64,000 bases of DNA, taken from positions 62,032 through 126,031 of the forward strand of contig NZ_CP039373.1 of the NCBI RefSeq assembly GCF_000179235.2. Reading direction: 5' to 3'. The notes beneath the pieces were generated by a model. The model had not been told where the DNA came from and did no database searches. It saw nothing but the letters and a program-made list of their open reading frames with translations. Numbering within the stretch: position 1 is the stretch's first letter; the number at the start of each line of letters is the position of its first letter. This document shows, piece by piece, positions 26,361-34,580 of the stretch. Position numbers and translations under genes: made by a program. The DNA is from Synechococcus sp. CB0101 (GTDB taxonomy: Bacteria; Cyanobacteriota; Cyanobacteriia; PCC-6307; Cyanobiaceae).

Positions 26361-27483
26361 CTCTGAGGCCATTTTTTGATGACCTTGGCTCACATATCCA
26401 GCCACTTTCGGCTGGTTTTGAGGCTAAATAGAGGTGTGCAGGCACACCAAGTCCCTGTTCACACTGTCGCGAGTAATTGTCGTCGGGCCTGGTACAGATT
26501 CGACAGTGCCGCAAGCACGTTGATTTTGCAGCGGTTCTTGGCCAAGCCTCGCAGCCGGGTCTTTTGAAAGCCGAACTGCTGCTTGATCACACGGAAGGGA
26601 TGCTCAACCTTGGAGCGGATGTGAGCTTTGGCCGTCTCGATCAGATCCTGCACCCTCCCATCCGGGGTGTCAGGAAGAGCCCTGCGCGTGCCGGGCCGCA
26701 TCGCCACTCTGAACTCCGCTGTCTTGCCAGCCATTTCTGGTCTCTTGGCGATGCCCTGGTAGCCAGCATCGCCGTACACCACCTCCTCATCTCCATGCAG
26801 TAGCTCAGCTGCCGGGGTGAGGTCGTGCACGTTGGCGGCGGTGACGACAACCGAATGGATCAGGCCTGAGTCCTTGTCAACGCCGGCGTGGACCTTCATG
26901 CCGAAGTACCACTGGTTGCCCTTTTTGGTCTGGTGCATCTCCGGATCCCGCTTCCCATCTTTGTTCTTGGTGGAGCTGGGCGCTGCGATCAAGGTGGCAT
27001 CGACGATCGTGCCCTGACGCATGGTTACGCCCCGAGCGGCCAGGAGCGCTTTGACGGTGTCAAAAATCTGCTCACCCAGCCCATGCTTCTCAAGCAGATG
27101 GCGGAACGTGAGGATCGTGGTCTCGTCCGGGATCCGATCGCTGATCAGCTCGATGCCGGCAAAGCGGCGCATGGTGGGCACCTCGATCAAGGCCTCTTCC
27201 ATGGCCGGATCGCTGAGGGAGTACCACTGCTGCAGCAGATGAATGCGCAGCATCGTTGCCAGCGGATAGGGAGGCCTGCCGCCTTTCTTGCTCGCCTTGG
27301 GGTAGTGCGGCTCGATCAGATCGATGAGTGCCTGCCAAGGCACCACAGCCTCCATCTCGGAGAGAAATTTCTCGCGCTTGGTGCGCTTCTTGGCCGTGGT
27401 CAGCTCATAGTCCGTGAAACCGAGCTGCTTGCCGCCCATCAACCCAGTCCTGGTCTGCGATTACAGGTTCATTTTCGCGCAGA
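26361..27483 (-). mobile_element. IS5-family insertion sequence (ends approximate)
   Basis: The element is inferred from one transposase gene interrupting the S53 peptidase. The outer limits are set only roughly, by where the peptidase reading is lost on each side. Weakly similar inverted termini (CTCTGAGGCC at 26361 and the reverse complement of 27475-27483, GTCTGCGCG) are possible but not convincing, and no target duplication was fixed. A CCAGCC-actttc-GGCTGG hairpin follows the transposase stop at 26399-26416. An imperfect inverted repeat lies just upstream of the transposase start (27440-27494). Confidence 0.6.
26459..27439 (-). CDS. IS5-family transposase
   Basis: A 326-residue DDE transposase very similar in layout to E. 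coli IS5 InsH. Visible landmarks: YPKASKKGGRPPYPLATMLR, LLQQWYSLSDPAMEEALIEV, the first catalytic Asp in TIVDATLIAAPSSTKNKDG, a DPEMHQTKKGNQWYFGMKVH block, the second Asp in VYGDAGYQG and the Glu in SKVEHPFRVIKQQFGF. The frame is uninterrupted, so the element could be active. The ATG at 27439 is preferred; a TTG precedes it by one codon. Confidence 0.92.
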   Translation of the reverse strand: MGGKQLGFTDYELTTAKKRTKREKFLSEMEAVVPWQALIDLIEPHYPKASKKGGRPPYPLATMLRIHLLQQWYSLSDPAMEEALIEVPTMRRFAGIELISDRIPDETTILTFRHLLEKHGLGEQIFDTVKALLAARGVTMRQGTIVDATLIAAPSSTKNKDGKRDPEMHQTKKGNQWYFGMKVHAGVDKDSGLIHSVVVTAANVHDLTPAAELLHGDEEVVYGDAGYQGIAKRPEMAGKTAEFRVAMRPGTRRALPDTPDGRVQDLIETAKAHIRSKVEHPFRVIKQQFGFQKTRLRGLAKNRCKINVLAALSNLYQARRQLLATV

Positions 27484-28344
27484 CGGGCTGGGTTTTCCAG
27501 AATTTCCCAAGGTCTTCAGTGTTTGCCCCTTGTGCGCTTAGATAGTTGATGAGTGTGTTGTTTATGCTCAAATACTTGTTGAATTGATCGCCGCCGGTGC
27601 CAACGATGCCAAGGCCAATGCCCTTCCCACCGTTTGTTTCTGCTTGGTCAGGGTAATTATACTGGGCTGCAACTTCTAGCGGATAGTAAGCAAAGCTGGA
27701 AATGCCGTTTGGAGTGTTGTTCTCCTGAGGGCTCGGAGTAGTTTCTGGTGGATTGCTGCTTACTGTCCGTGATATACGACTGCCAATAACCGCGCGTGCG
27801 AAAGATTCGCCATCGCTCCCTCGGGCCGTCAAATAAGAATCAGTAAAATTTCCTGGATTATAGTAGTAGAGCATATCCTCAAGCCTTCGCTGAAAACAAT
27901 ATCTCTCCTTCCGGCAAGGAAAGCAGACTTAAAATCACCAAGAGTTAGTGTTGCTTTGACAGATCTCTGCTCTTGGTTTGCTTCTACATTTGTGGCGTTA
28001 TTTTTTAGCAGGTAGTTGGCGACTGCTGTGAGATCTCCCTCTGAAGCTCCATACCAGCTGCGAATGTCTTCGGAGTTTAAGTTGTTGATGAATGACGCCT
28101 GTTGCCTGTAGGGAAGATTTAACAGCTCATTGGATTTAATGAAGCCTTCGGGCTTTTCTGTTGTTTCAAATGTGTTTCTCCTGAGGATGAACTGTACGTT
28201 TATCTTGGTTTCGTCTGTGAGTGATCTCTTCTGGCTGTCCGGCAGGTTGTTGCCAGGTGTTCCTTCAAGATAGTCCGAGGGAGTTAGGTAGGCTCCGGGG
28301 ACCCAGGAGGCAAACTGATTGGAGTTGCGAATTTGATGAAGCAT

Positions 28345-28723
28345 GTTGCCTTCGCTTGTGTTTGTAGTCTAGCGAGCACAAGTCGCTGCTATTTTTTGTT
28401 TACGTTTTTCATGGTCTTGTCCTTATGGGTGAATGAAATTGCTAACGCGCCTTGTTTGCGGCGCTCGCAAGGTCACCAGAGATCGGTAGTGCTGCAACTT
28501 CAGCAGGCCTGCCTCCTGTGGAGTGCGTCAGCTCCTCTCAAGGATCCCGCAGGCTTGCTACTGGGAGTGCCAGCTCATATGCATTCTATTCGATATTGCC
28601 GTTCTGCCCGTGCTGGATGCTGTTCTCCTTCTATCGGCCATGTCATTTGATCCCGGCTTTTCGGTGGCAGCAAGCGCGGAATCGGGATGGTGATGCAGTT
28701 GATCGATCAGGGCGTATTCACCC
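28345..28723. other. Intergenic region upstream of the S53 pseudogene
   Basis: About 380 bases without a convincing gene. The half adjoining the peptidase gene is AT-richer, like that gene, and probably contains its promoter. An open frame on the plus strand at 28333-28650 has no plausible protein character. No repeats or terminator were recognised. Confidence 0.4.
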
Positions 28724-28888
28724 TTAACCAAAGAACCCCTGGCTGTTCAGCCAGAGCCCCAACGCCAGCATCGGCACGAACACGGTTGCAGCGATCTGGA
28801 GCTTGATCTTGAAGCCTTCGCTCAGCGCAGGTTTGGAGGCAGGAGCTTTGGAAGGGGGCGTGGGTTTCGGTTGAGATTTGCGCGGCAT
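28724..28888 (-). CDS. Small membrane protein with a Lys/Pro-rich N-terminus
   Basis: A 54-residue protein beginning MPRKSQPKPTPPSKAPASKP, then an amphipathic stretch and one membrane helix (LQIAATVFVPMLALGLWLN), ending SQGFFG. Basic Pro-rich cytoplasmic tail plus single helix is a common picocyanobacterial small-protein layout. Function is unknown. It lies 39 bases downstream of the nitroreductase stop on the same strand. Confidence 0.6.
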   Translation of the reverse strand: MPRKSQPKPTPPSKAPASKPALSEGFKIKLQIAATVFVPMLALGLWLNSQGFFG

Positions 28889-28927
28889 GGGGTGTTTCAA
28901 AGGGAACGAACGGAAGCAGCGGTTGGC

Positions 28928-29599
28928 TCAGCGGTGCTCAATTAGATCGCCTGCGGCGTAGCGCACCTTCGCCAAGCTGGCGTATTTGTCATCGCTACTG
29001 CGATAGCCGCAGGTGCACACCACACAGCTCTGGTACTCGCTGTTGTCCAGCCCAAGGATGCGGTCGTAATCAGTCGGGCTGAACCCCTCGATCGCGCAGG
29101 TGTCCACGCCCAGCAGGGCGGCGCTGGTGAGCAGGTTGCCTAGGGCGATGTACACCTGGTTTCCGGCCCATTGCCCAATGATCTGGCTGCGGGGGCCATC
29201 GATCAGATCCACCTGGATCATCTTGCGGTAGCCATCCAGGAGGCTGGCCTCAATGCCACGGGTGCTGGCGGTGGCTTCGATGAGCCGATCCGCATCGGCG
29301 GCGGTGATGGTCCGCTTCTTCAGCAGCACCACCAGATGGGAGCAATCGGTGATCTGGCTCTGATTCCAGGAATGGGGGCGCAGCTCGGCCCGGATGGCGG
29401 CATCGCTGATCACCAGAAACTTCCATGGCTGCAGGCCGTAGCTGGAGGCAGTGAGCACCAGCGCGTTTTCGAGGGCGCTCCAGGTGCTGGCATCGATCTG
29501 CCGGCTTGCATCAAACGCTTTCGTGGCGTAGCGCCAGCGCAGGGCGTCGAGCAGGGTGGTGGTGTCGGCGGGCATGCCATCGGGCCAGATGGTTTGCAT
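28928..29599 (-). CDS. Nitroreductase-family NAD(P)H-dependent oxidoreductase
   Basis: A 223-residue FMN-dependent protein of the NfsB/nitroreductase fold. Family elements: LLDALRWRYATKAFDASRQI near the N-terminus, LVLTASSYGLQPWKFLVISD (FMN and substrate contacts), and the C-terminal GVDTCAIEGFSPTDYDRILGL. The physiological substrate is unknown; members reduce quinones, nitroaromatics or aldehydes. The final segment has paired Cys (SCVVCTCGYRS), which is less usual. Confidence 0.87.
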   Translation of the reverse strand: MQTIWPDGMPADTTTLLDALRWRYATKAFDASRQIDASTWSALENALVLTASSYGLQPWKFLVISDAAIRAELRPHSWNQSQITDCSHLVVLLKKRTITAADADRLIEATASTRGIEASLLDGYRKMIQVDLIDGPRSQIIGQWAGNQVYIALGNLLTSAALLGVDTCAIEGFSPTDYDRILGLDNSEYQSCVVCTCGYRSSDDKYASLAKVRYAAGDLIEHR

Positions 29600-29626
29600 T
29601 CTCCGTGTCCGCCTTCACCGCCAGCG

Positions 29627-29650
29627 AAAAGCCCCGGCTTGCGCCGGGGC
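29627..29650 (-). terminator. Rho-independent terminator after the L,D-transpeptidase gene
   Basis: GCCCCGGC (29631-29638), a 4-base loop and GCCGGGGC (29643-29650) form a perfect 8-bp GC stem. On the minus strand it is followed by TTTT (29630-29627), placing it downstream of the gene that ends at 29769. Confidence 0.8.
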
Positions 29651-29768
29651 AGGGGGTGTGAGGAATGGTGCATCTCAGTGAGGTGCCCATTGCCGCCGGC
29701 TTGGAGCAGTGGGGCGCTGGTGGCCGCGCCGTCACCTCGGCGGTACTCCATCCCTAGCAAGGTTGGTG

Positions 29769-30278
29769 CTACTGCGCCACAACCAGGGTGTTTGCTCCGC
29801 TGCGGCGCACCAGATCGGCCAGGGCATGCATGTCGTTGGAGCGGATCAGGCCGATGCATCCGGCGGTGCCGCTGTTCCAGTTGCGGCCGGCGCTGGGATC
29901 GAGATGGATCCCAAGCACGCGCCGGCCGGTGCTGAATTCGGGTTCGATGCCAATCCAGATCGGGCCCAGCTCCTTGGGATCGCGGTGCCCCAGTGGTTCG
30001 ATCGCGCCCAGCCGATAGCGGCCTATCGGGAGGGGCGCTTCGCTACCCATTTGATCGCGGTTGGCGCCCTGACGATCGGCTCGGCCGCTCACGGCGTCGA
30101 AATGGCGCACGGGCTCACCGGGAATGTCGAGCCGGAGATCCCAGATCGGATCTCCGGTGCGCGGTAGCCGCCGTGAGGTGCGCTCCAGGGTGAGCAGCGG
30201 CATCGGCTGCAGCGCTGCCGGCGGGGAGGCCATGCCCAACTCCAGCGTTGTGGCTGCAAGCAGCATCGGCAGGGGCAT
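29769..30278 (-). CDS. L,D-transpeptidase-family (YkuD) exported protein
   Basis: A 169-residue protein with a short hydrophobic start (MPLPMLLAATTLELGMA), likely a signal peptide. The YkuD-type core shows PIGRYRLG, ELGPIWIGIEPEF, GIHLDPSAGRNWNSGTAGCIGLI, with the conserved His about 14 residues before the catalytic Cys (GTAGC), then SNDMHALADLV. Such enzymes cross-link peptidoglycan or attach proteins to it in the periplasm. The C-terminal motif is GTAGCIGL instead of the usual SHGCIRL, a modest divergence. A terminator follows. Confidence 0.8.
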   Translation of the reverse strand: MPLPMLLAATTLELGMASPPAALQPMPLLTLERTSRRLPRTGDPIWDLRLDIPGEPVRHFDAVSGRADRQGANRDQMGSEAPLPIGRYRLGAIEPLGHRDPKELGPIWIGIEPEFSTGRRVLGIHLDPSAGRNWNSGTAGCIGLIRSNDMHALADLVRRSGANTLVVAQ

Positions 30279-30368
30279 CCGGTGTCACCAGCGCAGAGCT
30301 GATGACAACTAGGCGGCATTGTTTTTCGCCGGTGAACCTAAATCCGGTTGTCCGGCTGGCACTCGCTC

Positions 30369-30707
30369 TTAGAAGCCGTAGGGCAGGCAGGCCAGCTGCA
30401 CATCAGACACAGACGCCATCACCTCTGTGGGCACGGCATCGCGCATGGGCAGCAGCTTGATCACCTCTTCCAGTTCACTGATCTCCTCCTTGCAGAGGTG
30501 GGAACTGCGGCCGTAAGCCGGGTTGCTTTTGAGCGAGTTCACCAGGGCTTCAGCTTGCCGGCAGGCTTGGGCACTGCTGGTCTCGATGCACGACTGCACG
30601 CCCGTCTCCAGGCTCCAGAGGCTTTGGCCCGCGAGGGCTGAGCCGGCGCCGGCGCTGAGCACGATCAGAGCTGTGAGGGTGCGGTGTAAGGGGCGGCGGT
30701 TGAGCAT
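30369..30707 (-). CDS. Hypothetical secreted protein
   Basis: A 112-residue protein with a signal peptide (RTLTALIVLSAGAGSALAG). The mature part is helical with four Cys (QSCIETSSAQACRQAEAL, SHLCKEEISELEEVIKLL, VQLACLPYGF), possibly two disulfides. The ATG at 30707 gives the signal peptide; an upstream in-frame start at 30812 would add 35 implausible residues. Function is unknown. It is divergent from the PPK2 gene. Confidence 0.65.
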   Translation of the reverse strand: MLNRRPLHRTLTALIVLSAGAGSALAGQSLWSLETGVQSCIETSSAQACRQAEALVNSLKSNPAYGRSSHLCKEEISELEEVIKLLPMRDAVPTEVMASVSDVQLACLPYGF

Positions 30708-30794
30708 CGATCGAGTCCGGTCGCCACTGATTGTGGCGCCGTTGCTGACAACACTCCAGGTTCTCGCCAGCTTGTTGACAGCACATCGATCTCG

Positions 30795-31682
30795 ATGGCC
30801 GATTCCCGTCATCGCTTAAGCCGTCAGTTCCGCGTCAGCAACGGCGACGGCTTTGAGCTCAAGCACGTCGATCCCGGCAGCACCGACCACGCTGAGCCCG
30901 GGGGGAAGCAGGTGGCTGCAGCGGCCTTGGCGCAGGGGGTGGAGCGCATGGCTGAGCTGCAGGACAAGCTCTACGCCCAGGACCGCTGGGCGTTGCTGCT
31001 GATCTTTCAGGCCATGGATGCCGCCGGCAAGGACGGCACCATCAAGCATGTGATGAGTGGGGTGAATCCCCAGGGCTGCCAGGTGAGTTCGTTCAAAGCG
31101 CCTTCAGCCATCGACCTCGATCACGATTACCTCTGGAGGGCCAATCAGTGCCTTCCTGAGCGCGGCCGCATCGGCATTTTTAACCGCAGCTACTACGAGG
31201 AAACCCTCGTGGTGCGCGTTCACCCCGAGATGCTGGCCCGGCAAACCATTCCACCCGAGCTGGTGGGTGAAGACATCTGGCAGCAGCGCTACCGCGATAT
31301 TCGCCATTACGAAGATTACCTAGGCCGCAATGGCGTGGTGGTGCGGAAGTTTTTCCTGCATGTGTCGAAGAAGGAGCAGAAACGGCGCTTCCTCGAACGG
31401 CTCGATAATCCAGAGAAAAACTGGAAATTCTCGGCGGCCGATATCCGGGAGCGTGCCCACTGGGAGGCCTACATGGACAGCTATGAACAGATGATCCGCC
31501 ATACCTCAACCGAGCGCGCCCCTTGGTATGTAGTACCCGCCGATCACAAGTGGTTCACGCGTTTAGTGGTGGCCGATGCTGTGATCGATGCCCTTGAATC
31601 CCTCAACCTTGCCTACCCAACGGTGAGTGAGGAAGCACGGCGTGCCCTCGCCGAGGCCCATCAGCAATTGCTGGAGGAGTGA
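30795..31682 (+). CDS. ppk2: Polyphosphate kinase 2 family protein
   Basis: A 295-residue polyphosphate:nucleotide phosphotransferase. The Walker A region is QAMDAAGKDGTIKHVMSGVN (about residues 74-93), Walker B/lid motifs are ERGRIGIFNRSYYEE, and later RRFLERLDNPEKNWKFS and PWYVVPADHKWFTRL are typical of one-domain PPK2 proteins. The Asp/Glu-Arg-Tyr pattern fits the group that phosphorylates AMP and/or ADP (class III-like), but class cannot be fixed by eye. Its stop overlaps the MarC start (TGATG at 31680-31684). Confidence 0.9.
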   Translation: MADSRHRLSRQFRVSNGDGFELKHVDPGSTDHAEPGGKQVAAAALAQGVERMAELQDKLYAQDRWALLLIFQAMDAAGKDGTIKHVMSGVNPQGCQVSSFKAPSAIDLDHDYLWRANQCLPERGRIGIFNRSYYEETLVVRVHPEMLARQTIPPELVGEDIWQQRYRDIRHYEDYLGRNGVVVRKFFLHVSKKEQKRRFLERLDNPEKNWKFSAADIRERAHWEAYMDSYEQMIRHTSTERAPWYVVPADHKWFTRLVVADAVIDALESLNLAYPTVSEEARRALAEAHQQLLEE

Positions 31683-32362
31683 TGGCGGATTCTTCGGTTG
31701 TGGAGCACATGATGCCGCAGACGTTTCAGCATTATTTGCTGGGCCTTTTTGCGGTTGCGAACAACATCCCAGCCCTGGGGCCGTTTCTCAATCTCCAGGA
31801 AGGTCTGCCCCGCACTCAGGCACGCCATGTGATTCGCGTGGCCACGATCACGAGCTTTCTGATCATGATCAGCTCGTTTCTCTTCGGCACAGCTGTTCTG
31901 CGCTTTTTCGGCATTGGCGTGAGCGCCTTCCAGATTGCCGGTGGTCTTTTGCTCGGCGCCAGTGGTCTGAGCATGCTCCACTCGAATGATCCTGGTGGTG
32001 CTAGCGAGAAGCAAGTGGATACCTCTCGGATCAATGCCGGGCAAATGACATCCACGGCCATCGTTCCCATTTCGCTGCCACTCACCACGGGTGCAGGAAC
32101 CATGTCAACCATCACGGTGTATGCGGATTCGGCAGACAGCTTTCCGCACCGGATGGAGCTGTTGGCGGCCATGTTGGTGATGACTGTGCTGATCGCCTTG
32201 ATGTTTAGCTTTGCGGCGCGGTTGACCCAATGGCTGGGTCATGTGGGTATGACGGTGTTGATCAAGGTGATGGGCCTTTTCACCCTGGCGATTGGGATTC
32301 AGTTCATCGTGACAGGATGCATCACGATCCTTGAACATATCCCCCTGCAGCTGGCGAGCTGA
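31682..32362 (+). CDS. MarC family integral membrane protein
   Basis: A 226-residue protein with six predicted membrane helices. Family landmarks are FAVANNIPALGPFLNLQEGL near the N-terminus, FQIAGGLLLGASGLSML near residue 85, and ISLPLTTGAGTMSTITVYAD, the signature MarC PLxxGPGxIST-like segment (here TTGAGTMST). The usual NP motif of the first helix is NN here. Function is unresolved; early links to multiple antibiotic resistance were not supported. It is coupled to ppk2 by stop/start overlap. Confidence 0.85.
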   Translation: MADSSVVEHMMPQTFQHYLLGLFAVANNIPALGPFLNLQEGLPRTQARHVIRVATITSFLIMISSFLFGTAVLRFFGIGVSAFQIAGGLLLGASGLSMLHSNDPGGASEKQVDTSRINAGQMTSTAIVPISLPLTTGAGTMSTITVYADSADSFPHRMELLAAMLVMTVLIALMFSFAARLTQWLGHVGMTVLIKVMGLFTLAIGIQFIVTGCITILEHIPLQLAS

Positions 32363-32363
32363 G

Positions 32364-33452
32364 TTAGCCCCCACTGCCAAGCCTGCCCAGAATCAGCAGG
32401 CAGATGGCGCCGGCAATGGTGGTGAGTTGGTAGGTGAAATCAACCCGGTTGATCCGTTGCATCACGGCGGGATGATCACTTGCCGGTGCCCGGCTGATCA
32501 GGTTTGTGCTCCAGACGAACAGCCAGAATTCAGCCGTTGCCATCAAGTACCCAAATAGATAGAGCTTGTCGAGAAAGGTGAGGTAGTCGAGCGCGGGCAG
32601 CTCGGCATGGGCGCCCTCCTGAAGAAACACCAGGGTGAGTAGAGCCGTTGAGGGGATGGCGAGGCGCAGATCGTTGAGATCACCCTCCAGGTTGGGAGCC
32701 AGCAGCAGGATCACCATCACGGCCATCCACGGGAGCACGAACCGGTAAAAAGCAGCCCAGCCGTTGGTGCGGTACGTGATTTCAAACGTTGCGATGCTGT
32801 AGTCGCCAGCATTGGCAACCCCCTCCTCGCCGAAGCTGGTGGTGTAGGTGTGAATGCCGCTCGAAATCCGGCTGGCCTCCGTGCTGTAACCGTTGAGATT
32901 GATCGAATCGCCTTTGATTTCCTCAAGATCGGGATTGGGAACCAGCACGATTCCCTCGGATCCCATCGAAAACATGGATGGGCGTGTTTCCAATGAGATG
33001 GGGAGCTCCAGTGATTCGAAGGGAAAGCCGCGGAGGTTCTGCAGGTCGTCGTAAAACTTGCTGGAGAATTTGAAAGATTGAAGGTAGCGATTCCCTGGTA
33101 GTTTTTCCGGTTCGCTGCTGTCGGGCTCGATTTGCGAATCAAAGCCTTCCACCTGGTTCACCAGCTCTACCAGGTCGGTAACGGGGATCTGGTTGGCTTC
33201 GATGATCGTTTGGATTGATTCAGGCCATTTCAGCCAAAACCATCCTTCTGCATTGAATGTTTTATCTTTCAGCGACAGGTTGTAGATATTCTTGATGTGC
33301 ATGCCCGTCTCGATCTGGCGAGCCGGGCTCACGTTGGGCGCCGGTTTGATGTTGGGTCCCGGCTCGTCGTTCACCCCCAGCGTGGTGAGGCTGAAGATTC
33401 CCACCGCAAGGAAGCTGATCAGGCCTGCCAGCCAAGATCGCTTCAGCTGCAT
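32364..33452 (-). CDS. Probable pentameric ligand-gated ion channel (Cys-loop-type family, GLIC-like)
   Basis: A 362-residue protein with an N-terminal hydrophobic segment (LAGLISFLAVGIFSL), an extracellular beta-rich domain of about 230 residues and four C-terminal helices. M1 is YRFVLPWMAVMVILLLAP, M2 LRLAIPSTALLTLVFLQEG, M3 YLTFLDKLYLFGYLMATAEFW, and M4 FTYQLTTIAGAICLLILG. The domain start (HIKNIYNLSLKDKTFNAEGWFWLKW) resembles the first strands of prokaryotic pLGIC ligand-binding domains. No Cys-loop cysteines are present, as in other bacterial members. The start at 33452 avoids an 87-residue basic extension. Ligand and ion selectivity are unknown. Confidence 0.72.
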   Translation of the reverse strand: MQLKRSWLAGLISFLAVGIFSLTTLGVNDEPGPNIKPAPNVSPARQIETGMHIKNIYNLSLKDKTFNAEGWFWLKWPESIQTIIEANQIPVTDLVELVNQVEGFDSQIEPDSSEPEKLPGNRYLQSFKFSSKFYDDLQNLRGFPFESLELPISLETRPSMFSMGSEGIVLVPNPDLEEIKGDSINLNGYSTEASRISSGIHTYTTSFGEEGVANAGDYSIATFEITYRTNGWAAFYRFVLPWMAVMVILLLAPNLEGDLNDLRLAIPSTALLTLVFLQEGAHAELPALDYLTFLDKLYLFGYLMATAEFWLFVWSTNLISRAPASDHPAVMQRINRVDFTYQLTTIAGAICLLILGRLGSGG

Positions 33453-33561
33453 GGTGATGAACGCATCTCGGGGAAACCGTACCGCTCGTAGGCATGTGCT
33501 GACACGTGCGCTCCCCGCCCATGGATCCGGCGAATATTGAGGGATGTAAACGGAGCAACGG

Positions 33562-34566
33562 ATGACCGAGGCGAAGCGACCGCTCAGCTGGCTGAAGAAG
33601 TTGGTCCCCTCCGCCCTGCGTTCCAGTGCGGCCAAGAGTGGCGCCGCTGGCTCGGTACCCCGCTCACCGTCTTCTCCCGCAGCAGCCTCGTCCATGGCTG
33701 CTCCAGTCACCACCCATGTGGTGTTTCTGCCCCGGGATCCCCAATGGGCCTATTGCTTCTGGGCGATCAGTGACACCGACCGCGAGAAGGCGCGTCAAGC
33801 CGGTGCCACCAGCTTGTGCTTACGGGTTGCCGACGTGACGGGTCTGGCCGGTGATCAGTCACACCCGCATGCCCTTCAGGAGTTGGTGGTGGACAACCAC
33901 GCCAGCGAGTGGTTCCTCCCGGTGCCCGTGGATGGGCGCGACTACCGCGTCGAGCTGGGCTATCGCCTGCGCAATGGTGGTTGGTACTCCCTGGCGTTTT
34001 CGGCCGTGGCCCAGGTGCCGGCTCTCGAGCCCAGCCAGCGCGTGGCCGATGCCTTCGTGCCCTTCAGCCTGGATCAACCTCAGCAGTTCTCCATGCCGGA
34101 GGCGGGCAGTGGTGGCGGTGTGCAGCACGAGCAGGTGTATCAGATCGCTACGGCGGCGGGTCTGCGCAGTCGCCGGGTTGGTTCAGAGGTGCTCCATGAA
34201 TTGGAGGCTGGCCAGCAGGGCCTCCTCAATGATTCCGGTGCTGGTGTGTGGGCCAGCGGTCGCAGCGAATCCGGCAGCGGCCTGGTGCGTCAGCGTTCGT
34301 TTTGGTTGGTGGCCGACGCGGAACTGATTGTGTATGGCGCCACCGATCCCAGCGCGAGCCTGTTTATCGGTGATCAGCAGGTGGCGCTTTCGGCCGATGG
34401 CACCTTCCGCGTGCATGTGCCGTTCCGGGATGGCCAACAGCTCTACCCGATCCGGGCCGTCGCCGCAGATGGGGAGCAGGAGCGTTCGATTCGCCTCGAG
34501 TTCGAGCGCCGCACCCCCGAAGCGCGGGTTAATACCCGCGAAGACGCTGTTGCTGAGTGGTTCTGA
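33562..34566 (+). CDS. DUF4912 domain protein
   Basis: A 334-residue cytosolic protein. An N-terminal Lys/Ser/Pro/Ala-rich linker (about 50 residues) leads to the DUF4912 core: VVFLPRDPQWAYCFWAISDTDREKA, SLCLRVADVTG, SEWFLPVPVDGRDYRVELGYRL, GGWYSLAFSAVAQVP. A second beta-rich domain near residues 250-320 contains ELIVYGATDPSASLFIGDQQVALSADGTFRVHVPF. Function is unknown; the family is widespread in cyanobacteria. It converges on rpaB with a small GGGGG/CCCCC hairpin between the stops. Confidence 0.85.
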   Translation: MTEAKRPLSWLKKLVPSALRSSAAKSGAAGSVPRSPSSPAAASSMAAPVTTHVVFLPRDPQWAYCFWAISDTDREKARQAGATSLCLRVADVTGLAGDQSHPHALQELVVDNHASEWFLPVPVDGRDYRVELGYRLRNGGWYSLAFSAVAQVPALEPSQRVADAFVPFSLDQPQQFSMPEAGSGGGVQHEQVYQIATAAGLRSRRVGSEVLHELEAGQQGLLNDSGAGVWASGRSESGSGLVRQRSFWLVADAELIVYGATDPSASLFIGDQQVALSADGTFRVHVPFRDGQQLYPIRAVAADGEQERSIRLEFERRTPEARVNTREDAVAEWF

Positions 34567-34580
34567 GGGGGATTTCCCCC

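Larger units (their letters stand above)
24987..28344 (-). pseudogene. Sedolisin (S53) serine-carboxyl peptidase, disrupted by a frameshift and an IS5 element
   Basis: Three pieces on the same strand form one gene. The pro-kumamolisin activation domain starts at 28344 (WVPGAYLTPSDYLEG). Near 27860-27875 one base appears lost, shifting into the frame that reads LYYYNPGNFTDSYL through GIGLGIVGTGGDQFNKYL. An IS5 transposon then interrupts it after about GKFWKTQPV. The catalytic domain resumes below 26.4 kb with the Glu/Asp pair (GEPSLD), SSGDVGASS and the Ser motif GGTSAATPL, and ends at 24987. All catalytic residues survive, but the product cannot be made intact. The gene is clearly AT-richer than its surroundings, suggesting horizontal acquisition. 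Confidence 0.85.

Noticed and set aside
28333-28650. 105-codon plus-strand frame upstream of the S53 pseudogene
   Set aside because: No domain, no ribosome-binding site and irregular composition; it overlaps the peptidase start region.
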